From Streptomyces violaceorubidus (GTDB lineage Bacteria; Actinomycetota; Actinomycetes; Streptomycetales; Streptomycetaceae): DNA of 64,000 bases. The position numbers and the translations under genes were made by a program. The notes under the pieces are model-generated. The model was given only the letters and a program-made list of their open reading frames with translations, was not told where the DNA came from and made no database searches. Below are positions 26,558 to 35,424 of this stretch, piece by piece; the first letter of the stretch is position 1, and every line of letters begins with the position of its first letter. The stretch lies in assembly GCF_000717995.1 (NCBI RefSeq), contig NZ_JODM01000036.1:1-64000 (forward strand). Direction: 5' to 3'.

Positions 26558-27190
26558 TCAGCGCACGCCGTGCGGGCGGAACTGGACACTGATGCGCGGC
26601 CCGGCGGCGCGGCTGCTCTTGGGCACGCAGTGCTCCCAGGTGCGTTGGCAGGAGCCGCCCATCACGATCAGGTCGCCGTGGCCCAGCGGGCGGCGCACGG
26701 TCTCCCCGCCGCCGCCCGCCGGGCGCAGCAGCAGGTCCCGGGGCGCGCCCACCGAGAGGATGGCGACCATCGTGTCCCGACGCGCGCCGCGTCCGATCCG
26801 GTCGCCGTGCCACGCCACGCTGTCCCGGCCGTCGCGGTAGTGGCACAGGCCCGCGGTGGTGAAGGGCTCCCCCAGCTCCTCGGCGTAGTGGGCCGACAGG
26901 ACGTCGCGCGCCTCGGCCAGCAGCGGGTGCGGGAGCGGGTCGGCCGCGCCGTAGAACGCCAGCAGCCGGGGGACGTCGACGACCCGCTCGTACATCTCCC
27001 GTCGTTCCGCGCGCCAGGGGACCTCGGCGGCGAGCCGCTCGAACAGCGCGTCGGCGCCGCTCAGCCACCCGGGGAGCAGGTCGATCCAGGCCCCCGAGCC
27101 GAGGTGCGTGCGGCGCAGCCCGTCGAGCGGGCCCAGCCGGGCCTCGTCGGTCTGGTCGAAGAGCGAGCCCTGGAGGTGGTGCGTGGTCAT
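26558..27190 (-). CDS. alkB: AlkB-family 2-oxoglutarate/Fe(II) dioxygenase
   Basis: A 210-aa dioxygenase of the AlkB type, expected to repair alkylated bases such as 1-methyladenine or 3-methylcytosine by oxidative demethylation. The iron-binding HxD is WHGDRIGRG (about residues 127-135); the distal His lies in RTWEHCVPK and the 2-oxoglutarate-binding Arg in RISVQFRPHG. The N-terminal SLFDQ is common in this branch. ATG 27190 is divergent from the TetR gene, and the intervening 126 bases hold a candidate operator. Confidence 0.82.
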   Translation of the reverse strand: MTTHHLQGSLFDQTDEARLGPLDGLRRTHLGSGAWIDLLPGWLSGADALFERLAAEVPWRAERREMYERVVDVPRLLAFYGAADPLPHPLLAEARDVLSAHYAEELGEPFTTAGLCHYRDGRDSVAWHGDRIGRGARRDTMVAILSVGAPRDLLLRPAGGGGETVRRPLGHGDLIVMGGSCQRTWEHCVPKSSRAAGPRISVQFRPHGVR

Positions 27191-27261
27191 GGGACCAGCG
27201 TACTCCTCATTCGAAAATCTGTTCTATGCGCGAGGCTGCCCCTGTTCCGTTGCCCCTCTTT

Positions 27262-27284
27262 CGATACGTCGGTGTATCCGATAC
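27262..27284. promoter_or_regulatory. Candidate TetR operator in the alkB/tetR gap
   Basis: GATAC (27263-27267), six bases, then GTATC (27274-27278) form an inverted repeat. A further CGATAC (27279-27284) repeats 27262-27267. It is 33 bases before the TetR start and well placed for autoregulation. Confidence 0.4.
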
Positions 27285-27316
27285 ATTCGCGCATCGAACC
27301 GAGCGAGGGGCCGGGC

Positions 27317-27940
27317 GTGACGGCGAGGACGAGCACCGGGCGGGTGACCAGGCGGCGCGTGCGCACCCGTGCGAACCTCCTGGACGCCGCGTTCGCGGTG
27401 TTCGCCGCCAAGGGCTTCGGACGCGTGTCGATCGAGGAGGTCTGTGAGGCCGCCGGGTACAGCCGGGGTGCCTTCTACTCCAACTTCGACACCCTCGACG
27501 AGCTGTTCTTCGCCCTCTACGAGCAGCGGGCCGGCCTGATCGCCGAGCAGGTGGCCGCGTCCCTCGCCTCCGACGGCCCCGACCTGGACGTGCCCGCCGC
27601 CGTGGAGCGCGTCACCGAGGTGCTGCTCCTGGACCGGGACTGGCTCCTGGTGAAGACGGACTTCCTGGTGCACGCCGCCCGCGACCCGGAGGTCGCCCGG
27701 ACCCTGCTGGAGCACCGGGCGCGCCTCAGGCGGGCGATCGCGGACCGGCTCGCCCGGGCCCGCGGCCACACCGACCTGCCCGCCGTGCTCGGCGACGCCG
27801 GACGGGCCGCGCACGCCGTGGTCGCCGCCTATGACGGGGTGACCACCCAACTGCTCCTGGACCGGGACGTCGTACGCGCCCGGGCCTGGCTGGGACAGCT
27901 GCTCACCGCGCTGCTCACCGACGGCAGCACGCCTCACTGA
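27317..27940 (+). CDS. TetR-family transcriptional regulator
   Basis: A 207-aa repressor. The N-terminal helix-turn-helix (about residues 12-60) has the classic RANLLDAAFAVFAAKGFGR and SIEEVCEAAGYSRGAFYSNF pattern. The C-terminal helical ligand domain ends near residue 200. GTG 27317 was chosen because sequence upstream is the palindromic promoter region. The FAD dehydrogenase gene follows after 23 bases, so its likely target is its own operon, with a steroid-like or lipid ligand possible. Confidence 0.82.
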   Translation: MTARTSTGRVTRRRVRTRANLLDAAFAVFAAKGFGRVSIEEVCEAAGYSRGAFYSNFDTLDELFFALYEQRAGLIAEQVAASLASDGPDLDVPAAVERVTEVLLLDRDWLLVKTDFLVHAARDPEVARTLLEHRARLRRAIADRLARARGHTDLPAVLGDAGRAAHAVVAAYDGVTTQLLLDRDVVRARAWLGQLLTALLTDGSTPH

Positions 27941-27963
27941 CGGAACAGGAAGGGACGGTCGCC

Positions 27964-29637
27964 ATGGATGCCGACGTCATCGTGGTCGGAGCGGGTCTGG
28001 CGGGGCTGGTCGCCGCCCACGAGCTGACCAGCCGGGGCAGGAGGGTCGCCCTGGTGGACCAGGAGAACGCGGCCAATCTCGGCGGGCAGGCCTTCTGGTC
28101 CTTCGGCGGCCTCTTCCTCGTCGACTCCCCGGAGCAGCGGCGGCTCGGCGTCAAGGACTCCCTCGACCTGGCCTGGAACGACTGGCAGGGCAGCGCCGGC
28201 TTCGACCGGACCGAGGGCGAGGACTCCTGGGCCGTGCGCTGGGCGCGGGCGTACGTCGAGTGGGCGGCGGGGGAGAAGCGGTCCTGGCTGGCCGGGCACG
28301 GCATCACCTTCCTGCCCACCGTGGGCTGGGCCGAGCGCGGCGACCTGAGGGCCGGCGGGCACGGCAACTCCGTACCCCGCTTCCACATCGCCTGGGGCTC
28401 CGGCACGGGGGTCGTCGAGCCCTTCGTGCGGTACGCGAAGCAGGCCGTGCGGGACGGGCTGCTCACCTTCCACCACCGCCACCGCGTCGATCACCTGGTC
28501 GTCGAGGGCGGCACCGTATGCGGGGTGCGCGGCACGGTCCTCGCCCCGGACGACTCACCGCGCGGTGTCGCCTCCCACCGCGAGGCGGCCGGAGAGTTCG
28601 CACTCACCGCCCGGGCCGTCGTCGTCACCTCCGGCGGCATCGGCGCCGACCACGACAGCGTCCGCCGCCACTGGCCCGAGCGCCTGGGCACCCCGCCCGC
28701 CGAGATGGTCACCGGGGTCCCCGCCTACGTCGACGGCCGGATGCTGGACATCAGTGCCGAGGCGGGTGCCCGCCTGGTCAACCGGGACCGCATGTGGCAC
28801 TACACCGAGGGCGTGCGCAACTGGGACCCGGTCTGGCCCGGCCACGGCATCCGCATCCTGCCCGGACCGTCCTCCATGTGGTTCGACGCGCTGGGCCGCC
28901 GGCTGCCCGAGCCGTACCTGCCCGGCTACGACACCCTGGGCACCCTGCGTCACCTGCGCACGGCCGAGGGCCTCGCGGAACACGACCACTCCTGGTTCGT
29001 CCTCACGCAGAAGATCGTCGAGAAGGAGTTCGCCCTCTCCGGCTCCGAACAGAACCCCGACATCACCGCCAAGGACCGCGTCGGCTTCCTGCGCGAACGC
29101 GTGCTCGGCAAGGGGGCGCCGGGTCCGGTGGACGCGTTCCTGCGCCAGGGCGCCGACTTCGTGACGGCGCCGGACCTGGAGCAACTGGTCGAGAAGATGA
29201 ACCGGTTGACCGACAAGCCGCTCCTGGACGCCGCCGTGCTCCGGCGCCAGATCGAGGCCCGTGACCTCCAACTGGCCAACCCGTACGCCAAGGACGCCCA
29301 AGTGCAGGGCATCCGCAACGCCCGCCGCTACCTCGGCGACCGCCTCGGCCGCGTCGCCACCCCGCACCGCCTCCTCGACCCGGCGGCCGGCCCGCTGATC
29401 GGCGTCAAGCTGCACATCCTCACCCGCAAGACCCTCGGCGGCATCCAGACGGACCTGGACTCCCGCGCTCTGGGCGCCGACGGCAGCCCCGTCGAGGGCC
29501 TGTACGCGGCCGGTGAGGTGGCGGGCTTCGGCGGGGGAGGGGTGCACGGGTACAACGCGCTGGAGGGCACCTTCCTCGGGGGCTGCCTGTTCTCCGGACG
29601 GGCGGCGGGCCGGGCCGCGGCGCGGCGGACCGCCTGA
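27964..29637 (+). CDS. FAD-binding dehydrogenase (KstD-like flavoprotein)
   Basis: A 557-aa flavoprotein of the fumarate reductase/3-ketosteroid-dehydrogenase superfamily. The dinucleotide-binding site is VVGAGLAGLVAAHEL (residues 7-21), LGGQAFWSFGG follows near 44, and the C-terminal FAD contact is LYAAGEVAGFGGGGVHGYNALEG. It closely fits the entry usually called FAD-binding dehydrogenase, whose substrate is unknown. ATG 27964 has AGGAAGGG upstream. It is probably co-transcribed with, and controlled by, the TetR gene. Confidence 0.85.
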   Translation: MDADVIVVGAGLAGLVAAHELTSRGRRVALVDQENAANLGGQAFWSFGGLFLVDSPEQRRLGVKDSLDLAWNDWQGSAGFDRTEGEDSWAVRWARAYVEWAAGEKRSWLAGHGITFLPTVGWAERGDLRAGGHGNSVPRFHIAWGSGTGVVEPFVRYAKQAVRDGLLTFHHRHRVDHLVVEGGTVCGVRGTVLAPDDSPRGVASHREAAGEFALTARAVVVTSGGIGADHDSVRRHWPERLGTPPAEMVTGVPAYVDGRMLDISAEAGARLVNRDRMWHYTEGVRNWDPVWPGHGIRILPGPSSMWFDALGRRLPEPYLPGYDTLGTLRHLRTAEGLAEHDHSWFVLTQKIVEKEFALSGSEQNPDITAKDRVGFLRERVLGKGAPGPVDAFLRQGADFVTAPDLEQLVEKMNRLTDKPLLDAAVLRRQIEARDLQLANPYAKDAQVQGIRNARRYLGDRLGRVATPHRLLDPAAGPLIGVKLHILTRKTLGGIQTDLDSRALGADGSPVEGLYAAGEVAGFGGGGVHGYNALEGTFLGGCLFSGRAAGRAAARRTA

Positions 29638-29662
29638 GCGCGGCGCGGCTGGGCGCCGGGGG

Positions 29663-29914
29663 TCAGCCCGACCGCCGGCGCGCGGCCTCGCGCCGCTTGA
29701 GTGCCCGGCGTTCCAGCTCGCTGGTGCCTCCCCAGACACCGATGGTCTGCCCGGTGTCGAGCGCCCAGCGCAGACACTGCTCCCGGACCGGGCAGGTCCG
29801 GCAGACCGCCTTCGCCTGCTCGGTCTGCAAGGCGGCCGGGCCGGTGGTGCCGATCGGGAAGAAGAGGTCGGGGTCCTCCGTCCGGCATGCGGCGTGCTCT
29901 CGCCAGTCGTCCAT
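29663..29914 (-). CDS. WhiB-family iron-sulfur transcription factor
   Basis: An 83-aa Wbl protein with the four cluster cysteines at positions 10, 38, 41 and 47, the GVWGG turn at 59-63, and a basic C-terminal tail (RRALKRREAARRR). Such proteins bind [4Fe-4S] and usually act by contacting the principal sigma factor region 4. ATG 29914 follows GGAGA; a TTG codon at 29917 is an unlikely start. Synteny suggests one of the minor S. coelicolor wbl genes, but I do not assign a letter. It is convergent with the dehydrogenase gene. Confidence 0.88.
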   Translation of the reverse strand: MDDWREHAACRTEDPDLFFPIGTTGPAALQTEQAKAVCRTCPVREQCLRWALDTGQTIGVWGGTSELERRALKRREAARRRSG

Positions 29915-30038
29915 CAAAGTCTCCTGCGATCGGTGTAGTTCACGTCTTCGGACATGGCTTGCTCCGATGCGGGTGACCTGTCGGCGGCGGTGCGAAACCG
30001 GTGCGGCCGCCCCGGGACGCCGTGCCGCTGCCGGGTGC

Positions 30039-30941
30039 CTACCGGTGCAGCGCCCGCGCGGCCGTCCTCACCACGGCGTCCGCCACCGCGGCCAGCGCCG
30101 GGGAGTCGAGTTTCCACTGCTGCCAGTACAGCGTGATGTCCACCGCCAGGTCCGGTGCGAAGCAGACGAGCCGGCCGGTGCGCAGCAGCGGGTCCGCCTG
30201 CGGCTGCGGCACCATGCCCCAGCCCAGCCCGGCGGCGACGGCCTCGACGAAGCCCTCCGAGGTCGGCACGTAGTGGCGCGCGGCACTCGCGCCCTCGTGC
30301 CCGAGCCGCCGCGCGAAGGCGTCCTGGAAGTCGTCCCGCCGGTCGAAGACCACCACGGGGGCCCGGGCGACGACCTCCCGGGGCGGCCCCGCCAGATGGC
30401 GGGCGGCGAAGTCCGCGGTGGCACAGGGCAGATAGCTCATCCGGCCCAGCGCCCGGACCGTGCAGCCCGGCACCGGTTCGGGCGAGGAGGTCACCGCCGC
30501 CATCACCACGCCCTCCCGCAGCAGCGTCGCCGTGTGCCCCTCGTCCTCGCGGCGCAGTTCGAAGCAGAGGGCGGGCTCCCTGGGGAGGCCGGTCAGGGCG
30601 GGCAGGAACCAGGTCGCCAGCGAGTCCGCGTTCACCGCCACCGTCACCCGGGTCGGCTCGCCCTCCCCGCGCAGGCCCAGCTCGGCCGAGGCGTCCCGCT
30701 CCAGCCGCGCCACCTGGCGGGCCAGCCGCACCAGCACGGCACCGGAGTCCGTCGCCCGCACCGGCTTGGTGCGCAGCAGCAGCACCCGGCCGGTGCGCTG
30801 CTCCAGCGCCTTCACCCGCTGGCTGACCGCGGACGGCGTCACGTGCAGGGCGGCGGCGGCCGCGTCGAACGTGCCCTCGTCCACCACGGCCAGCAGGGTG
30901 CGCACGTGGTCCAGCGGCAGATCCGCGAAGGGCGTCGTCAT
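30039..30941 (-). CDS. LysR-family regulator, ArgP/LysG type
   Basis: A 300-aa LTTR with an N-terminal winged helix-turn-helix (TFDAAAAALHVTPSAVSQRVKA, about residues 24-45) and a substrate-binding domain (about 90-295). It is divergently paired with a LysE/ArgO exporter gene, the standard arrangement in which the regulator senses lysine or arginine and activates the exporter. ATG 30941 is used. The 77-base gap contains an A/T-rich patch consistent with an LTTR site. Confidence 0.85.
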   Translation of the reverse strand: MTTPFADLPLDHVRTLLAVVDEGTFDAAAAALHVTPSAVSQRVKALEQRTGRVLLLRTKPVRATDSGAVLVRLARQVARLERDASAELGLRGEGEPTRVTVAVNADSLATWFLPALTGLPREPALCFELRREDEGHTATLLREGVVMAAVTSSPEPVPGCTVRALGRMSYLPCATADFAARHLAGPPREVVARAPVVVFDRRDDFQDAFARRLGHEGASAARHYVPTSEGFVEAVAAGLGWGMVPQPQADPLLRTGRLVCFAPDLAVDITLYWQQWKLDSPALAAVADAVVRTAARALHR

Positions 30942-30968
30942 GTCGTCATCACGAGGGCTAATGATAGG

Positions 30969-30980
30969 TAAGAATCTTTA
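30969..30980. promoter_or_regulatory. Candidate LysR-type binding site
   Basis: TAAGA-A-TCTTTA is an almost perfect inverted repeat within a markedly A/T-rich patch (about 30956-30984) between the divergent LysR and LysE genes. Placement and composition fit an LTTR T-N11-A site. Confidence 0.4.
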
Positions 30981-31018
30981 GCTGTACGTGCGGTGATCGT
31001 CCGCTTAGCGTCGAGTGC

Positions 31019-31633
31019 ATGAACAACGCCCTCACGGCGGCCGCCGCCGGTTTCGGCACCGGCCTCTCGCTCATCGTCGCCATCGGCGCCCAGAACGCCT
31101 TCGTGCTGCGCCAGGGGGTGCGCCGCGACGCGGTCCTCGCCGTGGTCGGGATCTGCGCCCTGTCCGACGCCGTGCTCATCGCCCTCGGTGTCGGCGGGGT
31201 CGGCGCCGTGGTGGTGGCCTGGCCGGGCGCGCTGAGGGCCGTCGGCTGGATCGGCGGCGCCTTCCTGCTCTGCTACGGCGCCCTGGCCGCCCGGCGGGTG
31301 TTCCGTCCCTCCGGCGCGCTGCGGGCGGACGGCGACGCCGCCGGCTCGCGCCGCCGGGCCGTGCTCACCTGCCTGGCGCTGACCTGGCTCAACCCCCACG
31401 TCTACCTCGACACCGTCTTCCTGCTGGGCTCCGTCGCCGCCGACCGGGGGCCGCTGCGCTGGACCTTCGGCCTCGGGGCGGCGGTGGCCAGCCTCGTCTG
31501 GTTCGCCGCGCTCGGCTTCGGCGCCCGCTACCTCGGCCGCTTCCTGGCCCGGCCCGCGGCCTGGCGGGTCCTGGACGGCCTGGTGGCAGCCACCATGATC
31601 GTCCTGGGCCTCTGCCTGGTCGCCGGGGCCTGA
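31019..31633 (+). CDS. LysE/ArgO family basic amino-acid exporter
   Basis: A 204-aa membrane protein with five to six helices and the family pattern SLIVAIGAQNAFVLRQG at residues about 17-33 and LTWLNPHVYLDTV near 120-132. It should export lysine or arginine. ATG 31019 has no clear ribosome binding site; a TTAGCG box lies about 8-14 bases upstream, suggesting a leaderless transcript. Expression is likely activated by the divergent LysR protein in response to amino acid excess. Confidence 0.86.
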   Translation: MNNALTAAAAGFGTGLSLIVAIGAQNAFVLRQGVRRDAVLAVVGICALSDAVLIALGVGGVGAVVVAWPGALRAVGWIGGAFLLCYGALAARRVFRPSGALRADGDAAGSRRRAVLTCLALTWLNPHVYLDTVFLLGSVAADRGPLRWTFGLGAAVASLVWFAALGFGARYLGRFLARPAAWRVLDGLVAATMIVLGLCLVAGA

Positions 31634-31637
31634 GCCG

Positions 31638-31662
31638 GGCCTGATCCGGACCGGATCAGGCC
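31638..31662 (+). terminator. Hairpin after lysE
   Basis: A 25-base near-perfect palindrome (12-bp arms 31638-31649 and 31651-31662 around one base; realistically a 10-11 bp stem) begins five bases after the LysE stop. Confidence 0.5.
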
Positions 31663-31741
31663 ACGCGCGTGCGGGCGTGTTCGAACGGACTGCGATAGTG
31701 ATCCCCGCAACCGAAAGATGTATCGAGCATGTAGGAAGCGC

Positions 31742-33052
31742 GTGGACACCAGCGAGAGCAGGGGCGAGAGCGGCACCGAAGCCGGGGCGAAGGCCGCGGC
31801 GCCGGACGGAGGGCGCCCGCGAGGGTGGCGCCGCTGGGCCATGGACACCCGTCCCCTGCGCCGCCCGGCCTACCGCAGGCTGTGGTCCTCGACCATCGTC
31901 ACGGCCGTCGGCAGCCAGCTCACCGCGGTCGCCGTGCCCAAGCAGATCTACGACATCACCGGCTCCTCGGCCTGGGTCGGCGCCGCGAGCCTCGCCGGTC
32001 TGCTGCCCCTCGTCGTGTTCGCGCTGTGGGGCGGCGCGGTGGCCGACACCATGGACCGCCGCAAGCTGCTCCTGATCACCAACACCGGCATCGCGGTGAC
32101 CTCGCTGCTCTTCTGGACACAGGCGGTCACCGGCATGGAGTCGGTGGGCACGCTGATGCTGCTGCTCGCGCTGCAACAGGCCTTCTGGGGCCTCAACGCC
32201 CCGGCCCGCAGCGCCTCGATCGCCCGTCTGGTGCCCGAGGGCGAGCTGCCCGCCGCCAACGCCCTCGGCTCGACCGTCATGCAGACCGGGCAGGTGGTCG
32301 GCCCGCTGCTCGCCGGTGCGCTGATCCCGCTGGTCGGACTGCCCGAGCTGTACCTGATCGACGCCCTGGCCCTGTGCGTCACCGTGTGGGCGGTCTACCG
32401 GCTGCCCGCCCTGCCGCCGCTCGCGGGTACGGCCGTCCGGCGCGCGGGCGTGCGCGAGGTCGTGGCCGGCTTCCGCTACATCGCCGGGCACAAGGTGCTC
32501 CTGCTGTCCTTCCTGGCCGACATCGTCGCCATGGTCCTCGGCATGCCCCGCGCCCTCTTCCCGCAGCTCGCCGCCGAGACGTACGCCCCTTACGGCGAGG
32601 GGCTCGCGCTCGGGCTGCTGTTCGCGGCGATCCCCGTCGGCGCGGTGGCCGGCGGCCTGTTCTCCGGCACCTTCTCGCGGGCCCGCCGGCACGGCTGGAT
32701 GGTGATCGGCGCGGTCGTCGTCTGGGGCGCGGCCATCACCGGCTTCGGGCTCAGCGGCAGCCTGTGGCTCGCGGTGGCCTTCCTGGCCGTGGCCGGTGTC
32801 GCCGACATGGTCTCCATGGTGTTCCGCGGGGCGATCCTGCTGTCCGCCGCGACCGACGAGATGCGGGGGCGCATGCAGGGCGTGTTCACCGTCGTCGTGG
32901 CGGGCGGTCCGCGACTGGCCGACGTGCTGCACGGCGGCGCGGGCTCCGCCTTCGGCGCCCGCGAGGCGGTGGCCGGCGGCGGGCTGCTCGTGGTGGCGGT
33001 GATGCTGGCGCTGGCCGCCGCGATGCCGGCGCTGCGCCGCCACCGCGTCTGA
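31742..33052 (+). CDS. MFS transporter
   Basis: A 436-aa major facilitator protein with about 12 helices. The family motif between helices 2 and 3 is GGAVADTMDRRKLL (about residues 97-110). The branch resembles enterobactin-exporter-like (EntS) permeases with an NAPARSASIARLVP segment. The cytoplasmic N-terminus is about 35 residues of charged, low-complexity sequence. GTG 31742 is preferred because AGGAAG lies just upstream. Substrate unknown. A 22-bp tandem repeat begins immediately after the stop. Confidence 0.82.
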   Translation: MDTSESRGESGTEAGAKAAAPDGGRPRGWRRWAMDTRPLRRPAYRRLWSSTIVTAVGSQLTAVAVPKQIYDITGSSAWVGAASLAGLLPLVVFALWGGAVADTMDRRKLLLITNTGIAVTSLLFWTQAVTGMESVGTLMLLLALQQAFWGLNAPARSASIARLVPEGELPAANALGSTVMQTGQVVGPLLAGALIPLVGLPELYLIDALALCVTVWAVYRLPALPPLAGTAVRRAGVREVVAGFRYIAGHKVLLLSFLADIVAMVLGMPRALFPQLAAETYAPYGEGLALGLLFAAIPVGAVAGGLFSGTFSRARRHGWMVIGAVVVWGAAITGFGLSGSLWLAVAFLAVAGVADMVSMVFRGAILLSAATDEMRGRMQGVFTVVVAGGPRLADVLHGGAGSAFGAREAVAGGGLLVVAVMLALAAAMPALRRHRV

Positions 33053-33150
33053 CGTGGGCTCGACGTCGGCCGGACGTCGGCTCGGCGTCGGCCGGACGTG
33101 GGCTCGGCGTCGGCCGGACGTCGGCTCGACATCGGTTCGGCATCGGCTCA
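33053..33150. repeat. 22-bp tandem repeats filling a convergent intergenic gap
   Basis: Three close copies of a 22-bp unit (33053-33074, 33075-33096, 33097-33118) differ at only one or two positions. A fourth, degraded copy runs to about 33140. The array starts at the base after the MFS stop and reaches the stop of the convergent cNMP-domain gene. Confidence 0.8.
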
Positions 33151-33603
33151 GAAGGAGCCGCGTCCGTGCAGCGCGTAGTGCTCCATGAGCCGGCCCCGGG
33201 TGGACTCCAGCCGGTGCGCGAGGATCTCCGCCACCGACCGCACCAGCACGATGCCCAGCTGGGGGTCGCGGTCGCACAGGTCGAGCACCGACGCCGCCTC
33301 GAACTCGTAGGCGCGCACCGGGCTGAAGGCCTCGGCGCCGAAGTCCCACTCGTAGGGCGGGAACAGCCAGGACCAGCCGAGCAGGTCGCCCACGCCGAGA
33401 CTGGCGACCGTGACCCGCTGCAAGGAGGTCACCTGCTGGGTCAGGGAGACCGCGCCGGAGCGGATGACCCAGAAGCGGTCCGCCCGGCCCCCCGCCTCGA
33501 AGATCCGGTCGTCCTCCGGGAAGGAGACCTCCTGGGCCAGTTCCATCAGCCGCGCCCGCTGGGGGGAGGGGAGGGCGGTCAGGAGTTTGATCGCTTTGGT
33601 CAT
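33148..33603 (-). CDS. Stand-alone cyclic-nucleotide-binding domain protein
   Basis: A 151-aa Crp-like sensory domain without a DNA-binding domain. The beta-roll has FEAGGRADRFWVIRSGAVSL near residues 35-55 and LGVGDLLGWSWLFPPYEW near 68-87. The phosphate-binding cassette R/TA pattern of true cAMP binders is not obvious. It may bind another ligand or a partner such as the soluble cNMP-domain kinase encoded 12 kb away. ATG 33603 follows GAGGAG. The next 293 bases carry only a terminator hairpin. Confidence 0.78.
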   Translation of the reverse strand: MTKAIKLLTALPSPQRARLMELAQEVSFPEDDRIFEAGGRADRFWVIRSGAVSLTQQVTSLQRVTVASLGVGDLLGWSWLFPPYEWDFGAEAFSPVRAYEFEAASVLDLCDRDPQLGIVLVRSVAEILAHRLESTRGRLMEHYALHGRGSF

Positions 33604-33751
33604 GGCACGGGACTCCTCGCCGGCGATTCGGTTCCGGGGCTTTCCCTATGTCCATTTCAGTCGCTGTCGCCGCGCTGAGCACCTCGGCGGACGGCGGGAT
33701 CCCGTACGGATTCCGTGCCGGAACGGGAAGGGCAGCGTGAGGGCGTGAAAA

Positions 33752-33783
33752 AGCCCTGGCCGGACGGGGGAGGCCGGCCAGGG
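33752..33783 (-). terminator. Rho-independent terminator of the PLP decarboxylase gene
   Basis: A perfect 11-bp stem (33752-33762 with 33773-33783) is followed, on the minus strand, by a run of five T. That orientation fits termination of the gene ending at 33897. It is one of few hairpins here with a T-tract. Confidence 0.75.
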
Positions 33784-33896
33784 CCGCAAGCGGTGACCGC
33801 GGAGGACGTCTCGGTCGACTCCGTCGCCACTTGTGGGTGAACGCTAAACCATCGCGGGTCGTTCCGCGAATCCGGCCCCCCGACACGTGACCCGGC

Positions 33897-35375
33897 TCAC
33901 CCGCCGTGCTCCGCGACGACCCTGATCGTCTCCAGCGCCGGATCGGTCGGGTCGGGAAGGTACATCCCGGCCTCCAGGCCGCTGCGCAGATAGCGCAGGA
34001 CCGGCTCGGCCAGCCGCTCACCCGGCAGTACGGCCGGAATGCCGGGCGGGTACGGGGTGATCATCTCCGCCGCGATCCGGCCGGCGGCCCGGTCCAGGGG
34101 CACGTCCTCGGTCGGCCCGAAGAACGCGTCCCGGGGCAGGCACACCTGAGGCATCCGCAGCTCGGCCGGCGGAGGGACCTCGACGCGTGGGGCGGGGCGC
34201 AGGCCGGGGGCCGCGCGGGCGAGGTCCTTGAGCGCGGTGAGCAGCTCGCCGGCGGTCTCCCGGTCGTCGCCGTGGGTGATCTGCGCGCCGATGCGGCGGT
34301 GGTCGGTGATGTGGGCGATCACGCCGCGGTTCTCCCGCAGCCAGTCCGCCGCCTGGAAGCCCGAGACGCCGAGCCCGTCGAGGTCGATGACGACCGGCAG
34401 CGGATCGAAGCCGTGGGCCGCCCCGGGGCCGCAGAAGTCGTCCCGGTCGTTGACGTGCATGCCGTCGATCTCCTCGACGGCCGCCCGCACTCCGGCCACC
34501 AGCTCCAGGGCGCCGCCCATCAGCTCCTGCCCGCGCAGCGCCATCTGACGACGCCAGCCGTCGAGACCCGCGAAGATCAGCACCGACGGGCTGGTACTGC
34601 CCAGCAGGTCGGCGCGCATGCCGAGCAGCTTGGGCGGCACCAGGTCGCCGCGCAGATGGAACACCGAGCCCTGCTCGAGTCCGCTGCCCATCTTGTGGAT
34701 GCTGGTCACGCAGATGTCGGCGCCTGCGTCCATCGCCCAGGACGGCAGATCGGGGTGGAAGGGCAGGTGCGCCCCCCACGCCTCGTCGACGATCAGCGGC
34801 AGCGAGCGCCGGTGGCAGACCTGGGCGACGGCCCGCAGATCGGCGCTCGCCCCGTACGGCGTCGGACTGGTGATCAGGGCACCCTTGGCGTCGGGATGGG
34901 CGGCGAAGGCCTCCTCGAACGCCTCGGCGGACGGCGGATGGGCGAGGTGCCGCTCGGCGTCCCAGCGCGGTTCCACCCACACCGGCTCGATGCCGGACAG
35001 GATCAGCCCCGAGACCACGGACTTGTGGGCGTCCCGGCCGATCAGCAGCTTCTCGTGCGGTCCCGCGACCGCCAGCATCGCCGCCTTCACCGACAGGGAG
35101 CTCCCGCACGTGGAGAAGAACGTGTGGTCGGCGTGGACCGCGTCCGCCATCAGCTCCTGGGCCCGCTGGAGCACCCGTCCCCGGGTGAGCCGGTCGTCGA
35201 GTCCCCCTGTCGCCAGCACGTCGCCGTAGAACACCGCGTCACCCAGCACCTCGCGCACCGCGGGGTCCGCCCCGCGCGCCTGCTTGTGCCCCGGTGGCGT
35301 GAACGACAGCCGCCCCTCGCGGCGGTACTCCACGAGGGCTTCCAGGACCGGTGCTCGGCTGTGATCCGCAGTCAT
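33897..35375 (-). CDS. Orn/Lys/Arg decarboxylase-family PLP enzyme
   Basis: A 492-aa fold type I PLP enzyme. Asp197 in VDEAWGAH and the Schiff-base Lys228 in SIHKMGSG are clear. The N-terminus SFTPPGHKQ and the C-terminal EMITPYPPGIPAVLPGE are typical of the short Orn/Lys/Arg decarboxylases that make polyamines such as cadaverine, putrescine or agmatine. It lacks the N-terminal wing domain of the acid-stress E. coli enzymes. ATG 35375 is used; a TTG 33 bases upstream is unlikely. Confidence 0.85.
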   Translation of the reverse strand: MTADHSRAPVLEALVEYRREGRLSFTPPGHKQARGADPAVREVLGDAVFYGDVLATGGLDDRLTRGRVLQRAQELMADAVHADHTFFSTCGSSLSVKAAMLAVAGPHEKLLIGRDAHKSVVSGLILSGIEPVWVEPRWDAERHLAHPPSAEAFEEAFAAHPDAKGALITSPTPYGASADLRAVAQVCHRRSLPLIVDEAWGAHLPFHPDLPSWAMDAGADICVTSIHKMGSGLEQGSVFHLRGDLVPPKLLGMRADLLGSTSPSVLIFAGLDGWRRQMALRGQELMGGALELVAGVRAAVEEIDGMHVNDRDDFCGPGAAHGFDPLPVVIDLDGLGVSGFQAADWLRENRGVIAHITDHRRIGAQITHGDDRETAGELLTALKDLARAAPGLRPAPRVEVPPPAELRMPQVCLPRDAFFGPTEDVPLDRAAGRIAAEMITPYPPGIPAVLPGERLAEPVLRYLRSGLEAGMYLPDPTDPALETIRVVAEHGG

Positions 35376-35424
35376 GCCGACCCGGTTTCCCGTCCGGCGC
35401 CGCGTCAATCCGCCCCGGGGCCCC

